A stretch of DNA of 64,000 bases from Nymphaea colorata (taxonomy: Eukaryota; Streptophyta; Magnoliopsida; Nymphaeales; Nymphaeaceae), in NCBI RefSeq assembly GCF_008831285.2, contig NC_045139.1, forward strand, positions 11,008,704 to 11,072,703, read 5' to 3'. Below the pieces are notes generated by a model. The model did not search any database, had not been told where the DNA came from, and worked only from the letters and a program-made list of their open reading frames with translations. Of this stretch, positions 51,738 through 64,000 are shown in pieces. Made by a program: the position numbers and the translations under genes. Numbering within the stretch: the first letter of the stretch is position 1; every line of letters starts with the position of its first letter.

Positions 51738-53221
51738 CAATCCTTTGATTTTCTCTTGGCCCCCTGCCAGAAGCTTAGGCCCTTTATTTGGACAGGCCTT
51801 GCATGGATCGGAAGACAAATGGACCCGAACCGTCTTCTGATCCATATGGATCATGGTGGCAAGGTGGGTCGGTTACCACCCACAAGGCTACTACCGTTAT
51901 TTTCCCAGGAAATGGAACCGAACCTAGGGTTTCACATTGACCCGACCCGTAGGGCATTTAGCAAATTAACTTAAGTTCCCATGACAAACAAAATTAAGTA
52001 CTTTTAATATAGACAAATTCTAAGTTGATTAATAAGTATTAGTTTTCTTAACTGTATATAATAATATATATATGTCGATTAATTGTATCCATATAACCTT
52101 GTTTTCTTAATTATTTAAAATAATTATGTTATTTTTATTCATGGTAAAAAAACCCTTCTCAAGGAAAACGAACTGTATTTAAAAAGGTGTCATATTTTTC
52201 ATGATTATGTTAAGAGGGTTAAATGGTTGTATTTGCTTGTTTAATAATTAAAGTTTCAAAACATAAACATGTGAGACTTTTTGAAAAAAAATTAATTGTT
52301 CTTTTAACAATAAGAAGACGTAAACTGTGCTTTTTATCAATGCCCATATTTTTAAGTGTATAACTGAAATTTCTCTAAAAGTAAATAGCTATGAACACTC
52401 AAATTTTGTTGCCGCTCGTCGGGCCATGAATACGTAAAAGGCGTGTCACCTGTTTGATTTTGTTTCTTTTTTAAATTGTTAAAGCTGACACTTAAGTTAA
52501 ACGGAATATTATACCCCACTCAAGTCCCAACTCAGGCAATAAGTTGGTTTGTGCAGCTTGCTACCTGTCATTATTTGTGTTCCATATTTAACTGGAATGA
52601 CACAACAAATAATCTACTTCACTTTATATATATATATATAATGAGTTTGGGCATTTGAAAAATACCCATATGTCACCATAGTTTTAAGGGTATATGATCT
52701 TATTGGATTGGAGGAAGAAAACATTTCATTGACAAAATTTAGCTACAAGACACGAAGAAATAGGTCCATGTATAAAGTGGGGATGAATATGAAAAGAATT
52801 TTTAGCTACTAAATATTTATGCAAAACTCTCTTTTTTCTTACTTGGTTTTGCAAAAAAAAAAAAAAAAAAAAACATGCCTATATATCTTATAACGCCAAG
52901 TTTCATTATATCCTCACCAAATTTCCGAGATTGTCTCGCCCATATATTAAACGAGTCTCGTTTGATAACTAACCACAAAAGTGAACTGAGTTGAGAGATG
53001 AGGTTTCATTCAGATTTACTATGAGTACCTGCAACTAAGCGTTAGACCGAGCTTACTCGTACAAGCGAATCGAGATTAAGTAGCCTTCTTTGGACTCAAC
53101 CAAGCAAGAACAAGTTCATATCTACAATAAACAATAGAAAAAGCATATTGAAATATTTATCACAACAAGTGTTTCATTTTGGCAGTTTTGTTCTCTCTTT
53201 TTCTTTCAAAGAAGTTGTGAA
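51738..53221. other. 5' flank of the flavoprotein gene and AT-rich spacer
   Basis: 51738-51970 is relatively GC-rich and likely contains the promoter and leader of the minus-strand flavoprotein gene. Beyond that the sequence is AT-rich with A-runs (about 52853-52874) and a short AT microsatellite (52625-52641). No exon is supported. Confidence 0.45.
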
Positions 53222-53305
53222 ATTGGTCTCTTTTCTATTGGGTGAGTAAAAAGAATACTTCATATTGGTCTCTTTTCTATTGGGTGAGTAAAAAGAATAC
53301 TTCAT
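53222..53305. repeat. Perfect 42-bp tandem duplication
   Basis: Copies at 53222-53263 and 53264-53305 are identical, starting ATTGGTCTCTTTTCTATTGG and ending GAATACTTCAT. Lack of divergence points to a recent event. Confidence 0.98.
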
Positions 53306-54089
53306 CTTACCCTCCATCTAAGAACGGAAGCCTTCACCTTTTTGACTAAACATGCTTTTGGTGTCTTGGGTGATGCCCCCTACGTTTTAACTTAAAAGTT
53401 TGTGTCTTTCCTTTCACAACACAGAGAGTTGACGCCACGGGATTTTGAAACAAAGGCTGGCTCTTACCAGCCTCCACCTCGTCCCTTGCACCAAACCCCT
53501 TAGAGATCAAGTTGATTCTTTTTCTAGCTCTTAGTAATTTTCTTTTGTTATCGGTTTAGAATATTTCAGAGAAGAAAACCAAGCTATTCCAAATTGAGCA
53601 TGACTCAAGTTCAGTCGGTTTTAAGCTCATAACTAAAGCTCGCTTACTTACATCAGTAAAAAAGAACTGCCATTTTGACACACCAAAAAGAAAAAAAAAA
53701 AAAACCAAAGCTTCGAAGAATTTACCTAAACAAGCCAAGCTTGAATACCTAAGTTCATTGCCGATGCAGCCTTGATTGGAAGACAGTTTAGCCGGAGTAA
53801 TTATCTGAATTAAGCCGCGAATACTCTTTTTCATGGCCTTAATCTTTATAAGGCGTTGCTGATAAACTCATTATCAGATCCTTGAAGAACTGCTTGGCAA
53901 TAGTAACCCTATATTATGGTTCTATGCATCTGCAAACGATAATCCGAAGGGTTCCTTGCTGCAAGCATTAGTTATAGTCCTTTGCCTAGCACGATTTTTT
54001 CAAGCTTTATCCTTGTTGGGCATTGCCACATAGTTCAACTGTAAAACAAAATGAGGCATGTAGAAGAGGAAGCATACTTGAATCTGTCG

Positions 54090-54145
<56 letters not shown>

Positions 54146-54607
54146 CTATCAAAAGTCACTCACTTCACTAATAAGGGCAGTTTGATCTATATGATAAATG
54201 GTAGAGAGAAAAACAAAGAGGTAAGGTGTGAACCAATAGTAGATAACGAAAATACATGTCAGCCTTTTTTTCTTTGCTTTCTTTCAATCATCTATTACAA
54301 TGGATCAAATGGCCCCTATAAATGTGTTGAGTGAATCTAGATATCTAAAATCACCATTCAAGATATATATATATATCTATGAAAGAGAGAGAGAGATCAT
54401 ACAAACGAGTCTTTGCATTATAACTGTAGCTTGCGATAAAATGAATAGGGTTGAACATTGCACACGCTTTGTTTCACTTTTTTGTTTCATATAGCTTTTC
54501 AGCAGCAGTTCTAACATATAAGAATATCATGTAACATGACTGTGTGTATATATTTTGATGCTTTATTAATTGGCACATATTTTATGGCCATGTAGAAGCA
54601 CCCAGCT
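53306..54607. other. Spacer downstream of the BAHD gene
   Basis: No gene supported. It includes (TA)n at 54092-54141, a short AT-GA microsatellite at 54364-54395 and the likely 3' untranslated region of the BAHD gene adjoining 54608. Confidence 0.5.
54092..54141. repeat. (TA)n microsatellite
   Basis: An uninterrupted run of about 50 bp of TA/AT. Confidence 0.95.
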
Positions 54608-56896
54608 CTACTCCAACACCATCAGTTGGCAGAATGCCTTCATTTGTTCATTAGGCAATGCTAGGCAAACATTAATTCCCAAACTGCCCTCATCACCAGG
54701 CAGCAGCATGACCAGCCCTGGCTTCAGCTCAACAGGAACCAAGCATTCAGCCTTTCCCCACCAGAAATCTTCCTCCCCAAATCCTATCTTAGTCCATGCC
54801 ACCACAGAGAAGCTGTCAACGACGCGCGGCGCGCCCCGGTTCACCTCCAGCCAGTCTATCCCTGACCTTATATACTCCTCATCCAGTCTCTCCAGCCCTT
54901 CTTGCACCTTCTCCACACAGAATGACAGCCCTTGGCTCTTCAACTCAAGCACAGTTGCACATGCAAACCCCGGCACCAACGCATTCCCGGCGAATCCAGG
55001 CCCGAGCTTTGGCGACATATGCCGCCGGACGTCGACCGGAAACAGCATAGTTGATGTGCAATCATCAGGCATTCCAATGGCCAGACTCCTCTCCTTCCAT
55101 ACTTTTGCAGCCACAACATGAAAGTCAGTGACCTTCTTGAGCTTCCCGGCTGCAAGGACCTGTGATTTCATGGCGTCGATCTTAGATTGCGGGATGAAGA
55201 CACTAGAAGGAGTCAGTATGGCACCATCATGCATGAACAAGTCTGCATGGCATTCTCCAGGGATGGAGAAGGGGGAGAGTTCTTGGGGGCTCAGTTTTGA
55301 GTACTCATGGTGAGGGTAGGATATCTTAGGTGGGACCCTTGCCTTGAAGATTGTGCGGTCCGGATTAGGCGGCACCAATAGATCTTTGCCAAGTGTACAT
55401 GCTGCCAAGTTGGCGCAAAAGGTGCGGATCCCGATGCCATCCAGGGTGCAGTGGTTGCAAAGACAAGCCAATGCATGGCCTCCACATTGAAACCTAGTTA
55501 GCTTTGAGCTCATCAGACAAAGTCAGGAGTTACAATCTTTATTTCATCATTCAACAGATTTAAAACTGAGTTTTATAAATAAATAAATGAGCCAAAGCAG
55601 GAACCAAGTTCTAAAGCCTGAATGTTTGAAGAAAACAAGTTTAACTTCAATGAGATAAAGAAAAATAGGCTTTCAAAAAATTTTCATCCAAGGCCTACTT
55701 TGTTGATCATGTTTGAGTATTTAGTGTTCAGCTTCTGCTTGAAGCTAGACGTTTATGCCACAAGAAAAGGTGGTTAAATGAAATTTCTCAAAACCAAACA
55801 CTTTTTTTCTAATTTCTAAAAGTTAGGCACTTAATAAGGAGTTTCTTGGAGAAATGCTTGACATGATGCCTGAAATGAGAAGTTCACAAGAAAACAAAAC
55901 TGAGATAAGACTTCATTAGAAAAGGTTAAAAGTAAGAATGTTAGTCTGTAAGAAACTATATATACCATTTATGGCTTATTTTAATAAAATATTGTATTAG
56001 CATAAAACAATTAGGGAGTGAGAACAAACACTTGTATGGAGTTTTCTGGCTTCAAGTCTTCTTGAGCTATTTCCTTCTAGTTAGAAGCTTCATGTAGCTA
56101 AGAGAGAGAGAGAAAGAGGGGGAGAGAGAGGCCACAGCATGTAGAGTCCCATTAATATAAATCACTGAATTCATCATTTTAAGCTAAAATAATCAAATAA
56201 CTGCACATTTCTAAAAGTGTCATACCTTATTGGAAGATTTACATAGGCTAATATAGTTGCAATAAAAAAGGCAAGATATTGTGGAATAATCACACTCTTT
56301 TGGTGATTAAAAAAAACTTGATTATTTTCTTGCTCATTAAGAAATATTTTATTGGAAATCAATACGAGTTCTTTAGTTAGACAAACTAATGCATATAAAT
56401 CATGCCACCACACAAAAAGAACAGATACATGGTACAAGGTACGGGCAATTAAACCAAGTCAAGTAAGACTCACTTGGAGCAACAACAGGGGCTTGTCTTC
56501 CATATTTTTCTTGTTTAAGTGCCCAACCAAGTGCTTGACCAACTCCTTGTACTCTGGCTTGGGCATCATGAGCTCACCAAGCCATTCAAGTGAGCATGAA
56601 GCTGTTGCAGTTGCAACTACCACTCCAGCATCATTGCAGTCTATCTCGAGCACACCAGCCGGGGTCGGCGCAAGCCTACCAGCCATGAAGTCATAGTGAA
56701 CCAACAGCCGGGTCAGTGCTGTTTTCAAGGTCTTCTCTACTTCAGGGAATGGATCCGGCACTGGTTTTGGCAGGAAAAATGCCACAGATTCATGGTAGGC
56801 AACCAGTGTGAGATCGATGTTGGACAGAAAGAGGCGGCCGCGCTTAGTTGGCTCCGCGGGAACCACCACTGAAGTCTCAACCTCCACCACCTCCAT
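54608..56896 (-). CDS. BAHD family acyl-CoA-dependent acyltransferase
   Basis: Two exons, 56896-56474 and 55501-54608, joined in phase (PLLLLQ then LTRFQCGG), give 438 residues, normal for BAHD enzymes. The start is the first ATG (MEVVEVETSVVV) after an in-frame TAG about 45 bp upstream. Catalytic HxxxD is present as HCTLD at residues 158-162. The structural DFGWG motif near the C-terminus reads DFWWG (386-390), with Trp replacing Gly. Other family marks are FLSNIDL near the N-terminus, a long loop, then FPVDVRRHMSP and FAGNALVPGFACA in the second domain. BAHD enzymes are cytosolic and move acyl groups from CoA to alcohols or amines; the N-terminal PAEPTKRG.LFLSNID is reminiscent of hydroxycinnamoyl transferases acting on fatty alcohols or omega-hydroxy acids. 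Substrate is not determinable. The intron of 972 bp sits at the usual single BAHD intron position. Confidence 0.93.
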
Positions 56897-58188
56897 TGGA
56901 ACTTCAATAATAGTCTGGTACAGGTCCAATGGGAGTGGGCTTGATCCCTATAAAAGGCTGTGGGGATGGGTCATCAGGTAGGTGCGGTAAGAAGACCCGC
57001 ATTTAAGTCTTGGTGTGGACGTTGATCTCCCACCAAACTCATTTGAACGGATGAGGTCTTATAACCTACTTTGCAGACTCCCTCATAATAAGGCAACTGA
57101 CTGAATAAATGACATGTTTAGCTCAATTAAAGGACATTTTCTCCATGTTACAAGTATGATAGCTTGGTTTAAGGGTGCTAATATATCAGGTCTTATTGCA
57201 TTTGAATCATCCAAATATATGTAGATTTGGATCTCTTTTAGGGTGGTCAAAAACAAGAAAATGGCAGTTTAATTCAAAAATACAGTTGATGATTTGGTGA
57301 TAATAAGTTTCACATTTTTAATCAAAAAAACGTTCTACCAACTAAACTTCAGGTTATCACTATCATAAGATGAATTTAACGAGATAAAATGGCTTTAGGG
57401 ACTCAATGAATACTGATATCATGTTAACTAGTATATATTGAGCTCTTTAATCATGCACATTATTGTTAATACATGCTTACCTATGCTCTATATCAGTTAG
57501 CTTATTTAGAAACATCTAAACTATTTGGATGAACATCTTTTCTTTACCCAAATAGAAAGTAGTGTTGCATTCACAAATGCCAAAAGAGGAGGAAGGTCAT
57601 CAACTCAGGTGGTTGTTTGGCAGGCAGCATTAAGATAAGTCAGCAGTTCAGCACCTTCCTTAGCATACTTTGTTAAAGTTCAGCTAACTCCAGCTATCCC
57701 AAGAAAAGAAAGAACTTCTCTTACCATTTCGAGTAAAATTTTATGTAACATTTGATACTAACCTATAAAATGTTCTGAAAGTTTAAGTTGCCAATCGTTT
57801 ATTCTCCAAGAGAACGTACTTTGCATTTAAGTGACGCCAACATTCTCTTAACATATGAAGAAAATTTAATTGCTTAACTCAGATATTTTCTTTCTGTTTT
57901 CTTCTTTCTGCAAAGGCATTACTTACAGGAGTTCAGTTGTAGAAAATCTCTGCGATCAAATTGGGAACGAAACTTGTTACTCCGGAGCTTCTAATTTGGA
58001 GAGGAATTGATGAGGTTGGCTGCAATTCCATTTTGTTACGCAAACGAGCAACCAGATGTTCCCTGATCAACCTCCACATAAGGACCATGCCCAATGCAGC
58101 TAGGTCCTGATACATAATAGAACTGAGCCTATATGAGAAATCCCGTGTCTCTAGCAAGTAAATCTACTCCAGACATGTGTGTGTGTGC

Positions 58189-58244
<56 letters not shown>

Positions 58245-59284
58245 AAATCAGGTTGCCAACATCCACTGCCTGATGAGTTTTTTTAAATTTTGTGACGTTA
58301 AAAACTGTCGGAAACGACGCACTCCTCGGATAGAAACCACGATCAATGATTTGTCAATGCAGAATATATCATTTGCAATATTTTTTAGCATCACATAATT
58401 TAGTTTTACCTATCTGGCATTAGATATAAATATATATAATCATAAATTTTAATTTTACCCATCCGGCCATATAAGTTGGTCAGCTGATTTCAATTCCCCA
58501 TACAGAAAAAATGAAATAAACCAACTCCTTTTGTGGCTGGATGATTGTTTTTTTATTTTGTATTGTTGAGGCTCGCAAAAGGTGTATTCCATTGCTAAAA
58601 ACCGTGATCAAGCAAATACTCATAGCAAATACACCTTTTGTGACGGTTTTTAACGACACAAAATAAAAAAAATATCCTTTCAACTATGGAGATAGCTGGC
58701 TAATTTCAGTTTCTCTACATATGTACATATACATCAGAGAGAGAAAGAAAAAGGGTAAGTGCCAAAACCTTAGATGCTAGACCCATGTCCTTAATTTATT
58801 TAAATGGATGGTTAGGACAAAAAGAAGATGGGGTACCTTAATAATATGATACAAATTTTACAACTTTTTCTCCTTTGTTTTCTAAACTGTTAATGAGAGA
58901 GAAAAAAAATCAGAAGCCCTGATTGGTCCTATGAGTCTTGGCTCTAGGAAAGTTGGATCAGCCACTTGTGGGGAACCTTGATTCTAAGCAACAGGGTAGA
59001 ATGGAGGTCTAGAAAGATAGATTGGTTGAATAAGGGGATGGTCACAATGGGAACAATCAGGATGACAGTTCTGGTATTACTTGGTTAAGTCATATGCAAG
59101 AGGAAGGAGGTGTCAAAGAGGTATTAGTGGAGATTGAAAATACTTGTCTGACAGCAAATCTGGAATTGAAGCATCTCTTGAGATTCATCCAGGTTCCGAT
59201 AGGCGGAGAGCTGCGGTGAAGTATGCTCCAAGAAGATGTGCATCAAATATAGACTAGCAAATGAAAAATAGACGGTAGTGGGTA
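56897..59284. other. 5' flank of the BAHD gene and spacer
   Basis: Upstream of the minus-strand BAHD gene. No other gene is supported; an open segment at 57933-58157 on the minus strand shows no family motif. From about 58575 to 58660 two inverted words around GCAAAAGGTGTATTCCATTG and ACACCTTTTGTGACGG suggest a small hairpin. 58183-58242 is a microsatellite. Confidence 0.45.
58183..58242. repeat. (GT)n(AT)n microsatellite
   Basis: A short GTGTGTGTGCGT run leads into about 54 bp of AT repeats. Confidence 0.95.
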
Positions 59285-59790
59285 GTGAAAACACGTACTC
59301 TGAAATGCAAGGAGGTGAATACATTCAAGAAAAAAGGCAATGTTAACTCAGGCAAATCTAAGGTTAAGAGCAATCCAAACTTCAGTAACCATTTTAAGCC
59401 TGAGATGGTGTCAGTAGACAACTTGCTAATCTTGAACAGGTGCAGAGGATGGTGGTTGCAACAGTATCTTTAAATGAAGATGCTAAGTTGGAACATCAGC
59501 GGGCTCGCTAATGGAGACCACGAAAGATAGCTGTGGCGTTTCTGCAGGTTTCACAATTCGGGGATCATGATTATTCTGGATACAATGTTGATTTTGGAAG
59601 GTTTTAGACAGATTTGGCAGATTGTTTGGCCATATGGACTTTGAGTCCAATGTCGAGACTGATGGCTGCCGGGCAAGATTAGTAGTTGGATGGGACAAGC
59701 AACAGCTTCTTTGCTAAGCTGAGATTGTATTTTCTTTGGGTTGGATGAGGCTTGATAACGAAGCTTGGAGCTTGTTCGCATGTTGTTTTT
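59285..59790 (+). mobile_element. LINE remnant: ORF1 end and ORF2 endonuclease start
   Basis: An open segment rich in lysine and asparagine (59285-59473) ends with a stop. Immediately after, ATGCTAAGTTGGAACATCAG encodes MLSWNISGL, the typical opening of the LINE endonuclease (usually SWN.RGL). Pieces of the domain continue in shifted frames, for example FESNVETDGCRARLVVGWD, reminiscent of the G.SGG....W element. Several frameshifts and stops make it inactive, and no reverse transcriptase follows. Confidence 0.55.
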
Positions 59791-61146
59791 TCTCTGCTTT
59801 AAAAGCAGGAAATGACCTGGGGACTTTCAGCGAGGAACAAAAAAAAGGCTCACAGAGATATTTTGTCAACTAAAACAGCAAACAATTGAGCAACGGAAAA
59901 GTGCTTTGACACGTTAAGCTGTTAAGACGAAAATATTTAATAGCTTGGCACATCTTATTTCACTTGTTAGGCGTGTTTTATAAATTTTTTCATACATAAA
60001 CTAATTCTCATCCCGAAATCAAATCATGAATAACTCATTCTCATCCTGAAAAATCAAATTATGAGTACCCTGCCCCCACTCACTTGCAACAAGTTATTTG
60101 ACATTTACATACAACTTTTGCTTTTAGAAATTTGGTATGCTAATTGGAATCAGCAGCATTAAAGCATTTACCGATAAGCAGCTATTTGGCAAAAAACCAG
60201 AAACAGAGGACCCACCTTCGGGCCATGATCCCAAGATGGAGCCCATGTATATGAACTACGCAACTTCTTGCTTACTGCGAACTAAAATCTTAATTGGATA
60301 AACAGCGGCACTGCATTTCACTTGAACAAACTTTCAAACCCAAAATGGGAGCCATTTTTGCGTCGAGGCGATACGATAAACTAAGATTCACGCAACAAAA
60401 CAATTTCACAGAAAGAGATTCCACTTACAAGTTCGACTTCTATTGCTAGACTGCCAACGCCAGGACAACAGAGAAAAACAGTGCATCAGACGCTGGAATT
60501 TGAGAAATTCAGCTTTGTACCCAAGCGCACTAACAACCAAAAGCTTAGAAATTCACACCCCACTTAACTACCATCTATGGAACTTCTTCAACTGCTAGCA
60601 TCTTCCTCACATGAGGATGTCCTCCCAAAACTAGGATCTGACTGGGAGCAGGCTTCATGCTACTTGACATGGTGCAACCGTGTAATAAGAAAAAAAAAAC
60701 TAAACTAATATGCTAATTGTAGCTGGCAACTGCAACGGATTTGCTTTCATAGTTAAATGATAAAGATATAGCATAGACATGGCAACCATTACTCGTCATG
60801 CATGGCACATTAAAAAAAAAAAGAACCAAAATGATAGTTGTATCCCCATAAGATCTGTGTGTCCAGAGACTCCCATACAATACAACTTCCTAGGAGCCTC
60901 GATTATCAGTGTCTCATGCTGCTGGCTCATCGTATGGCATCAAATGTGATGAAGTTTCATGCCAATTCATTAATTTGTTCTACGGAAGGATGATCTGTTC
61001 ACAATGAACCATCACGCATTCAAGCAGGTAAGGCACTGTGAGCATATTCACAAGAAATGATATTCACATGGAGTGTTAGCAGAAGCAGCATTGTGCCAAT
61101 AACTCGTGCAGGAACAGAGGCACCCAAATCAATAAGAATGGAGGCC
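59791..61146. other. Spacer and 3' region of the SAM-domain gene
   Basis: No exon recognised. The right part up to 61146 should contain the 3' untranslated region of the minus-strand SAM-domain gene; an A-run near 60810 is the only simple repeat. Confidence 0.45.
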
Positions 61147-63163
61147 TCAATTCTGAACTCTCGAATCTAACGCTAGAAGTATTTTCTTCCTTGGGCCCTG
61201 GGCATGAAAGCAAACAGAAACAAAAGTAGCATGTCAATTCATGTCCACTGAAAATGCAACGAAAATGTTATTGTAATGACACAGGACTCTTCCAGCAAAA
61301 TATTTTGTTAAAGCATACCTTGCAGATGGAAAATTGATTTCAGATTGAACTGAACTCATCAGAATATGAATTACACAAATACATGATGATGGGTATTTTA
61401 GTGGACCTCATGAAGTCCAAAGACTGTTACGGAGTTATATGTCAATGGAATACTAAGCGACACCTTTCTTTCATACATATATATCAGAATTGTTCATCTC
61501 AATAGAAGCCTCTTCCTAAATCATGCATATTTTGTGAACTATTTCCAAAAGAGAGACTAGATTTGGTGAACGTATGAAACAAAGAGAAGTACCATTGGAA
61601 TTCCCAAAGCTTTGAGATCCTCATCGCCCATGTGAATAAGTGCAGTCATGTCAATCTGATGATAGACAAGTAGACAAACATGAAGTCAACATTCACAAAA
61701 AAGTTCAAAAAATGAACATGGAAGATGGAGTTGAGCAAAATGATACACCTCCTCTGCTTGAAATGTAATCAAGTACTTCTCCAGACCCAAGGACTTTAGC
61801 AGAGAAGCCACGGAGGATCCTGACTGCAAAGAGTTGGAAAACTTGGTAATGAAAAAGTGCATAACAATAGTGAGTATAGCAATTACTTAACAAAAATGTA
61901 TTACATTGCAGAATAAACACAAGCATAAGTGGAACCTTTATGGAGGCAAAACCGGTCAACAGACAAGCATTGGATATACAGTATACACATTATACAAGCA
62001 AAGCACCTACACTTATTGACAGATCACCATATGACCCTACACTATAAAACATCTGCCTAGACAATCTACAAAGACAAATATGTGCCGAGATGTGTGCCAA
62101 ATAAACTTGCATAGAGAAAACAAAATCATTCAAAAAATACATAGCAAAAACAAAAAAAGAAGAGAAATAGTAGCCAGATGTACCAAAAAAAGATGCTGAT
62201 TGGAACTAATGTCCAAGCTAGCTTCAAATGGCATTAAATCCCAAGATTTGACCTCACCCCACGGGTCCTAATCAAAATCTATTAGGCAATCATTTCCCAG
62301 TTTGAGCTGATTGTACTCCAACAATTTAAAGTAGAAAATAGTTTAGCAGCTTGATCTTATTGAGATCTTGAATATGGAAGCCAATTAAATTGAATCCCAT
62401 AAATAATGCAGAGCAACCACTTCATCCTTTATTAAACCAGCATATGCACTTTTTTCTTGCATTATTGTTTTACAAAACGAAGTCCACTAAATATTTGAAA
62501 AATATGCACATGGTATGTGTTATGTCATTAGGCATGCAATAAGAAACTACGAGAATCATGGTCCATATGAGTGCTGGAAGCTCATTTGAAATTATTTCAT
62601 TGGCATTGGTTGGCACTTATCACATACCGCACAAGCTGATAAGTGACAAAAACAGTTCTAACTTCTAAGAAATAGGTTAAGAAGTAAATGCCATGCACAC
62701 ATTGTCAGCAGAAAAGAACTATATTTTGCCATTAATACCTTCTGCTTAGTCTTTTTCACAGAAGAAGGGTTAGCAACATTCTCTTCAGCTATTTCAGCTG
62801 CTGGAGCACTTCTTTTCACAACCTTCGCATCTGACATCGGGTTGCTCTTCCGAACATCAGTAGTTGGTGGTACTGGTTGTGAATGACTCATGCCCGATAG
62901 CTTTTCTCGAAGATCTCCTGATTGAGATGCTCTTCCAGTCTGTGAACTCTTTCTTTGAAGCTTTCGACGCAGATCCTGGACTCCTAGCTTAGGATCTTTA
63001 AGTTCATTTACCATGGAAGCAAACAACCTCATCAACAACATCTAAAGAAAAATAAAACTGTTGATGATATAGAAGATGTCATATTAAGTTCGTACTCGAA
63101 ACATGAGGATGTTCACTGTTCTCATATAAATCATGCTTCCACTTATCATCATCTTGGCGCTGC
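61147..63163 (-). CDS. SAM-domain protein (5' partial)
   Basis: Exons in coding order: 63163-63096, 62995-62739, 61823-61749, 61655-61593, 61197-61147. Phases close and give 170 residues plus TGA; the first exon begins inside a codon, so the start exon lies right of the window. Residues 1-23 are QRQDDDKWKHDLYEN and following. Residues about 24-108 are basic and probably disordered, with two similar words, LGVQDLRRKLQRK and GDLREKLSG. Residues 109-170 form a sterile alpha motif: VASLLKSLGLEKYLITFQAEE, then IDMTALIHMGDEDLKALGIPM, then GPRKKILLALDS, the classical order of SAM helices. SAM domains bind other proteins or RNA. I recall small plant proteins with this layout; their role is unclear. 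The acceptor at 62996 was chosen over one at 63042 because only it keeps phase. Confidence 0.88.
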
Positions 63164-64000
63164 CTGCAAAAGTAGTGCTAATGGATAACTCAACAACATG
63201 GACAACTGGAAGCGAACAGTCTAGGGTAAGCAGCACAAGCACAAAGACATTGGCAAGACATAGAACAGCACTGACTAACACTTAAAAAAAGGCAAACTGG
63301 CAAAGTAATTCAAAAATTCAAATTCACAAAACCTAAACCATTCAGGTCCAAGAAAATTCAAGTACAAACCAATTTGCTCAATAACTGCAGAAACCAATTT
63401 TACTAGAGAATAAACAGAAAACATTATAAAGTGAAGACTTTTTACCTGCACAAAACCAGCCTTATATCAACATTTTATTTGCGTTTATATGATTCAATCA
63501 ACCTTTCAGAGTTGAATAGGTGACCTACCATTTGAAAATGCTTAGGACAATCCCTAGGCTCGCCCAGGCAATCAATAACCTAGGCTTTTTCATTGACAAC
63601 CTGAACTTTTTGTTCCATTTTATTTCTTACTCTTTTTTTCCTTTTGTTTTTGTTGTTGTATGTGATTTTGCATTAAAAATTAAGAGTATATTGGTGTGTA
63701 TGCACACTTATATATGCATTATCTTCTTAACACATTTTTTATGTATTAGAATTACAATAGAAGATGATTCTACTGCAAGCAATAAGTTGATTATATTGAG
63801 GATCTTTGTTGCCTTCTTTTAGTTAGACTGGTAATCTTAAGTTTTGTTTTAGGATTTTAATTTTTTGTACCGCTAGAAGTGCCTATGCTGGCTTACAGGC
63901 ACCTAGGCTCTAGGCTCAACTGATCACCTAGCACCGCCTAATGCTTTTAACATACATACCTAACAGCCCAAGATATCAATCAAGCTTTCAGATGAACTGT
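63164..64000 (-). other. Right edge, probably intron of the SAM-domain gene
   Basis: No exon recognised. The missing N-terminal exon of the minus-strand SAM-domain gene was searched for and not found, so it is expected beyond 64000. 63590-63660 is T-rich. Confidence 0.5.

Noticed and set aside
51738-51854. Longer N-terminus for the flavoprotein (MIHMDQK and following)
   Set aside because: The upstream open stretch has no conserved look, and the ATG at 51737 gives a typical transit-peptide-like start.
54796-55050. Plus-strand open frames opposite the BAHD exon
   Set aside because: They are antisense shadows of the GC-rich coding exon.
55502-55513. BAHD second exon starting upstream at MSSK
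   Set aside because: The AAAG acceptor at 55502 gives phase-correct LTRFQCGG, directly matching the family, so the earlier bases are intron.
56897-56929. Extension of the BAHD protein to a DLYQTIIEVP start
   Set aside because: It would begin with TTG rather than ATG, and an in-frame TAG lies just upstream, so the ATG at 56894-56896 is preferred.
62996-63041. Alternative second exon start of the SAM gene (MLLMRLFASM)
   Set aside because: That acceptor breaks the codon phase with the upstream exon, whereas the acceptor at 62996 joins in phase as HVSNPKLGVQDL.

Overview
The window is nuclear DNA of a flowering plant. Genes are split by many introns with GT-AG junctions, intergenic DNA is AT-rich and full of microsatellites, and decayed copia and LINE fragments occur. 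The gene set is plant-type (UBP deubiquitinase, BAHD acyltransferase, small plant-specific proteins). The species cannot be fixed from sequence alone. I rebuilt exons by hand, joining open segments at splice sites and checking that codon phase closed at each junction.

Layout: (1) 1-16374, + strand, a UBP5-type ubiquitin-specific protease of 12 visible coding exons; its N-terminal exon lies left of the window. Its introns hold a wrecked copia element, a 90-bp tandem duplication and a long palindromic microsatellite. (2) 18724-21680, - strand, a seven-exon multi-pass membrane protein of about 657 residues that I do not recognise; a likely promoter with GGCCCA-type elements lies near 23.65 kb. 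(3) 23.7-36.8 kb, gene-poor: microsatellites, diverged duplicated segments, a GC-richer island with a TGACGTCA palindrome, dispersed short repeats and a LINE fragment. (4) 37028-39282, + strand, a three-exon gene for a 192-residue basic protein of unknown function. (5) 42380-51737, - strand, a 16-exon gene for a 475-residue FAD/NAD(P)-binding HI0933/BaiN-like flavoprotein; its introns carry a 358-bp tandem duplication and a foldback element. (6) 54608-56896, - strand, a two-exon BAHD acyltransferase with HCTLD and an altered DFWWG motif. (7) 59.3-59.8 kb, a LINE remnant. (8) 61147-63163, - strand, the 3' part of a SAM-domain protein gene whose first exon lies right of the window.

The genes look like unrelated neighbours; nothing suggests a cluster or shared pathway. 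I found no tRNA, rRNA, CRISPR or prokaryote-like operon, and no convincing new system. The most useful leads are the unrecognised membrane protein, the plant BaiN-like flavoprotein, the BAHD motif change, the duplicated splice-donor segment in the UBP gene, and the duplicated non-coding segments between 28.8 and 32.4 kb.
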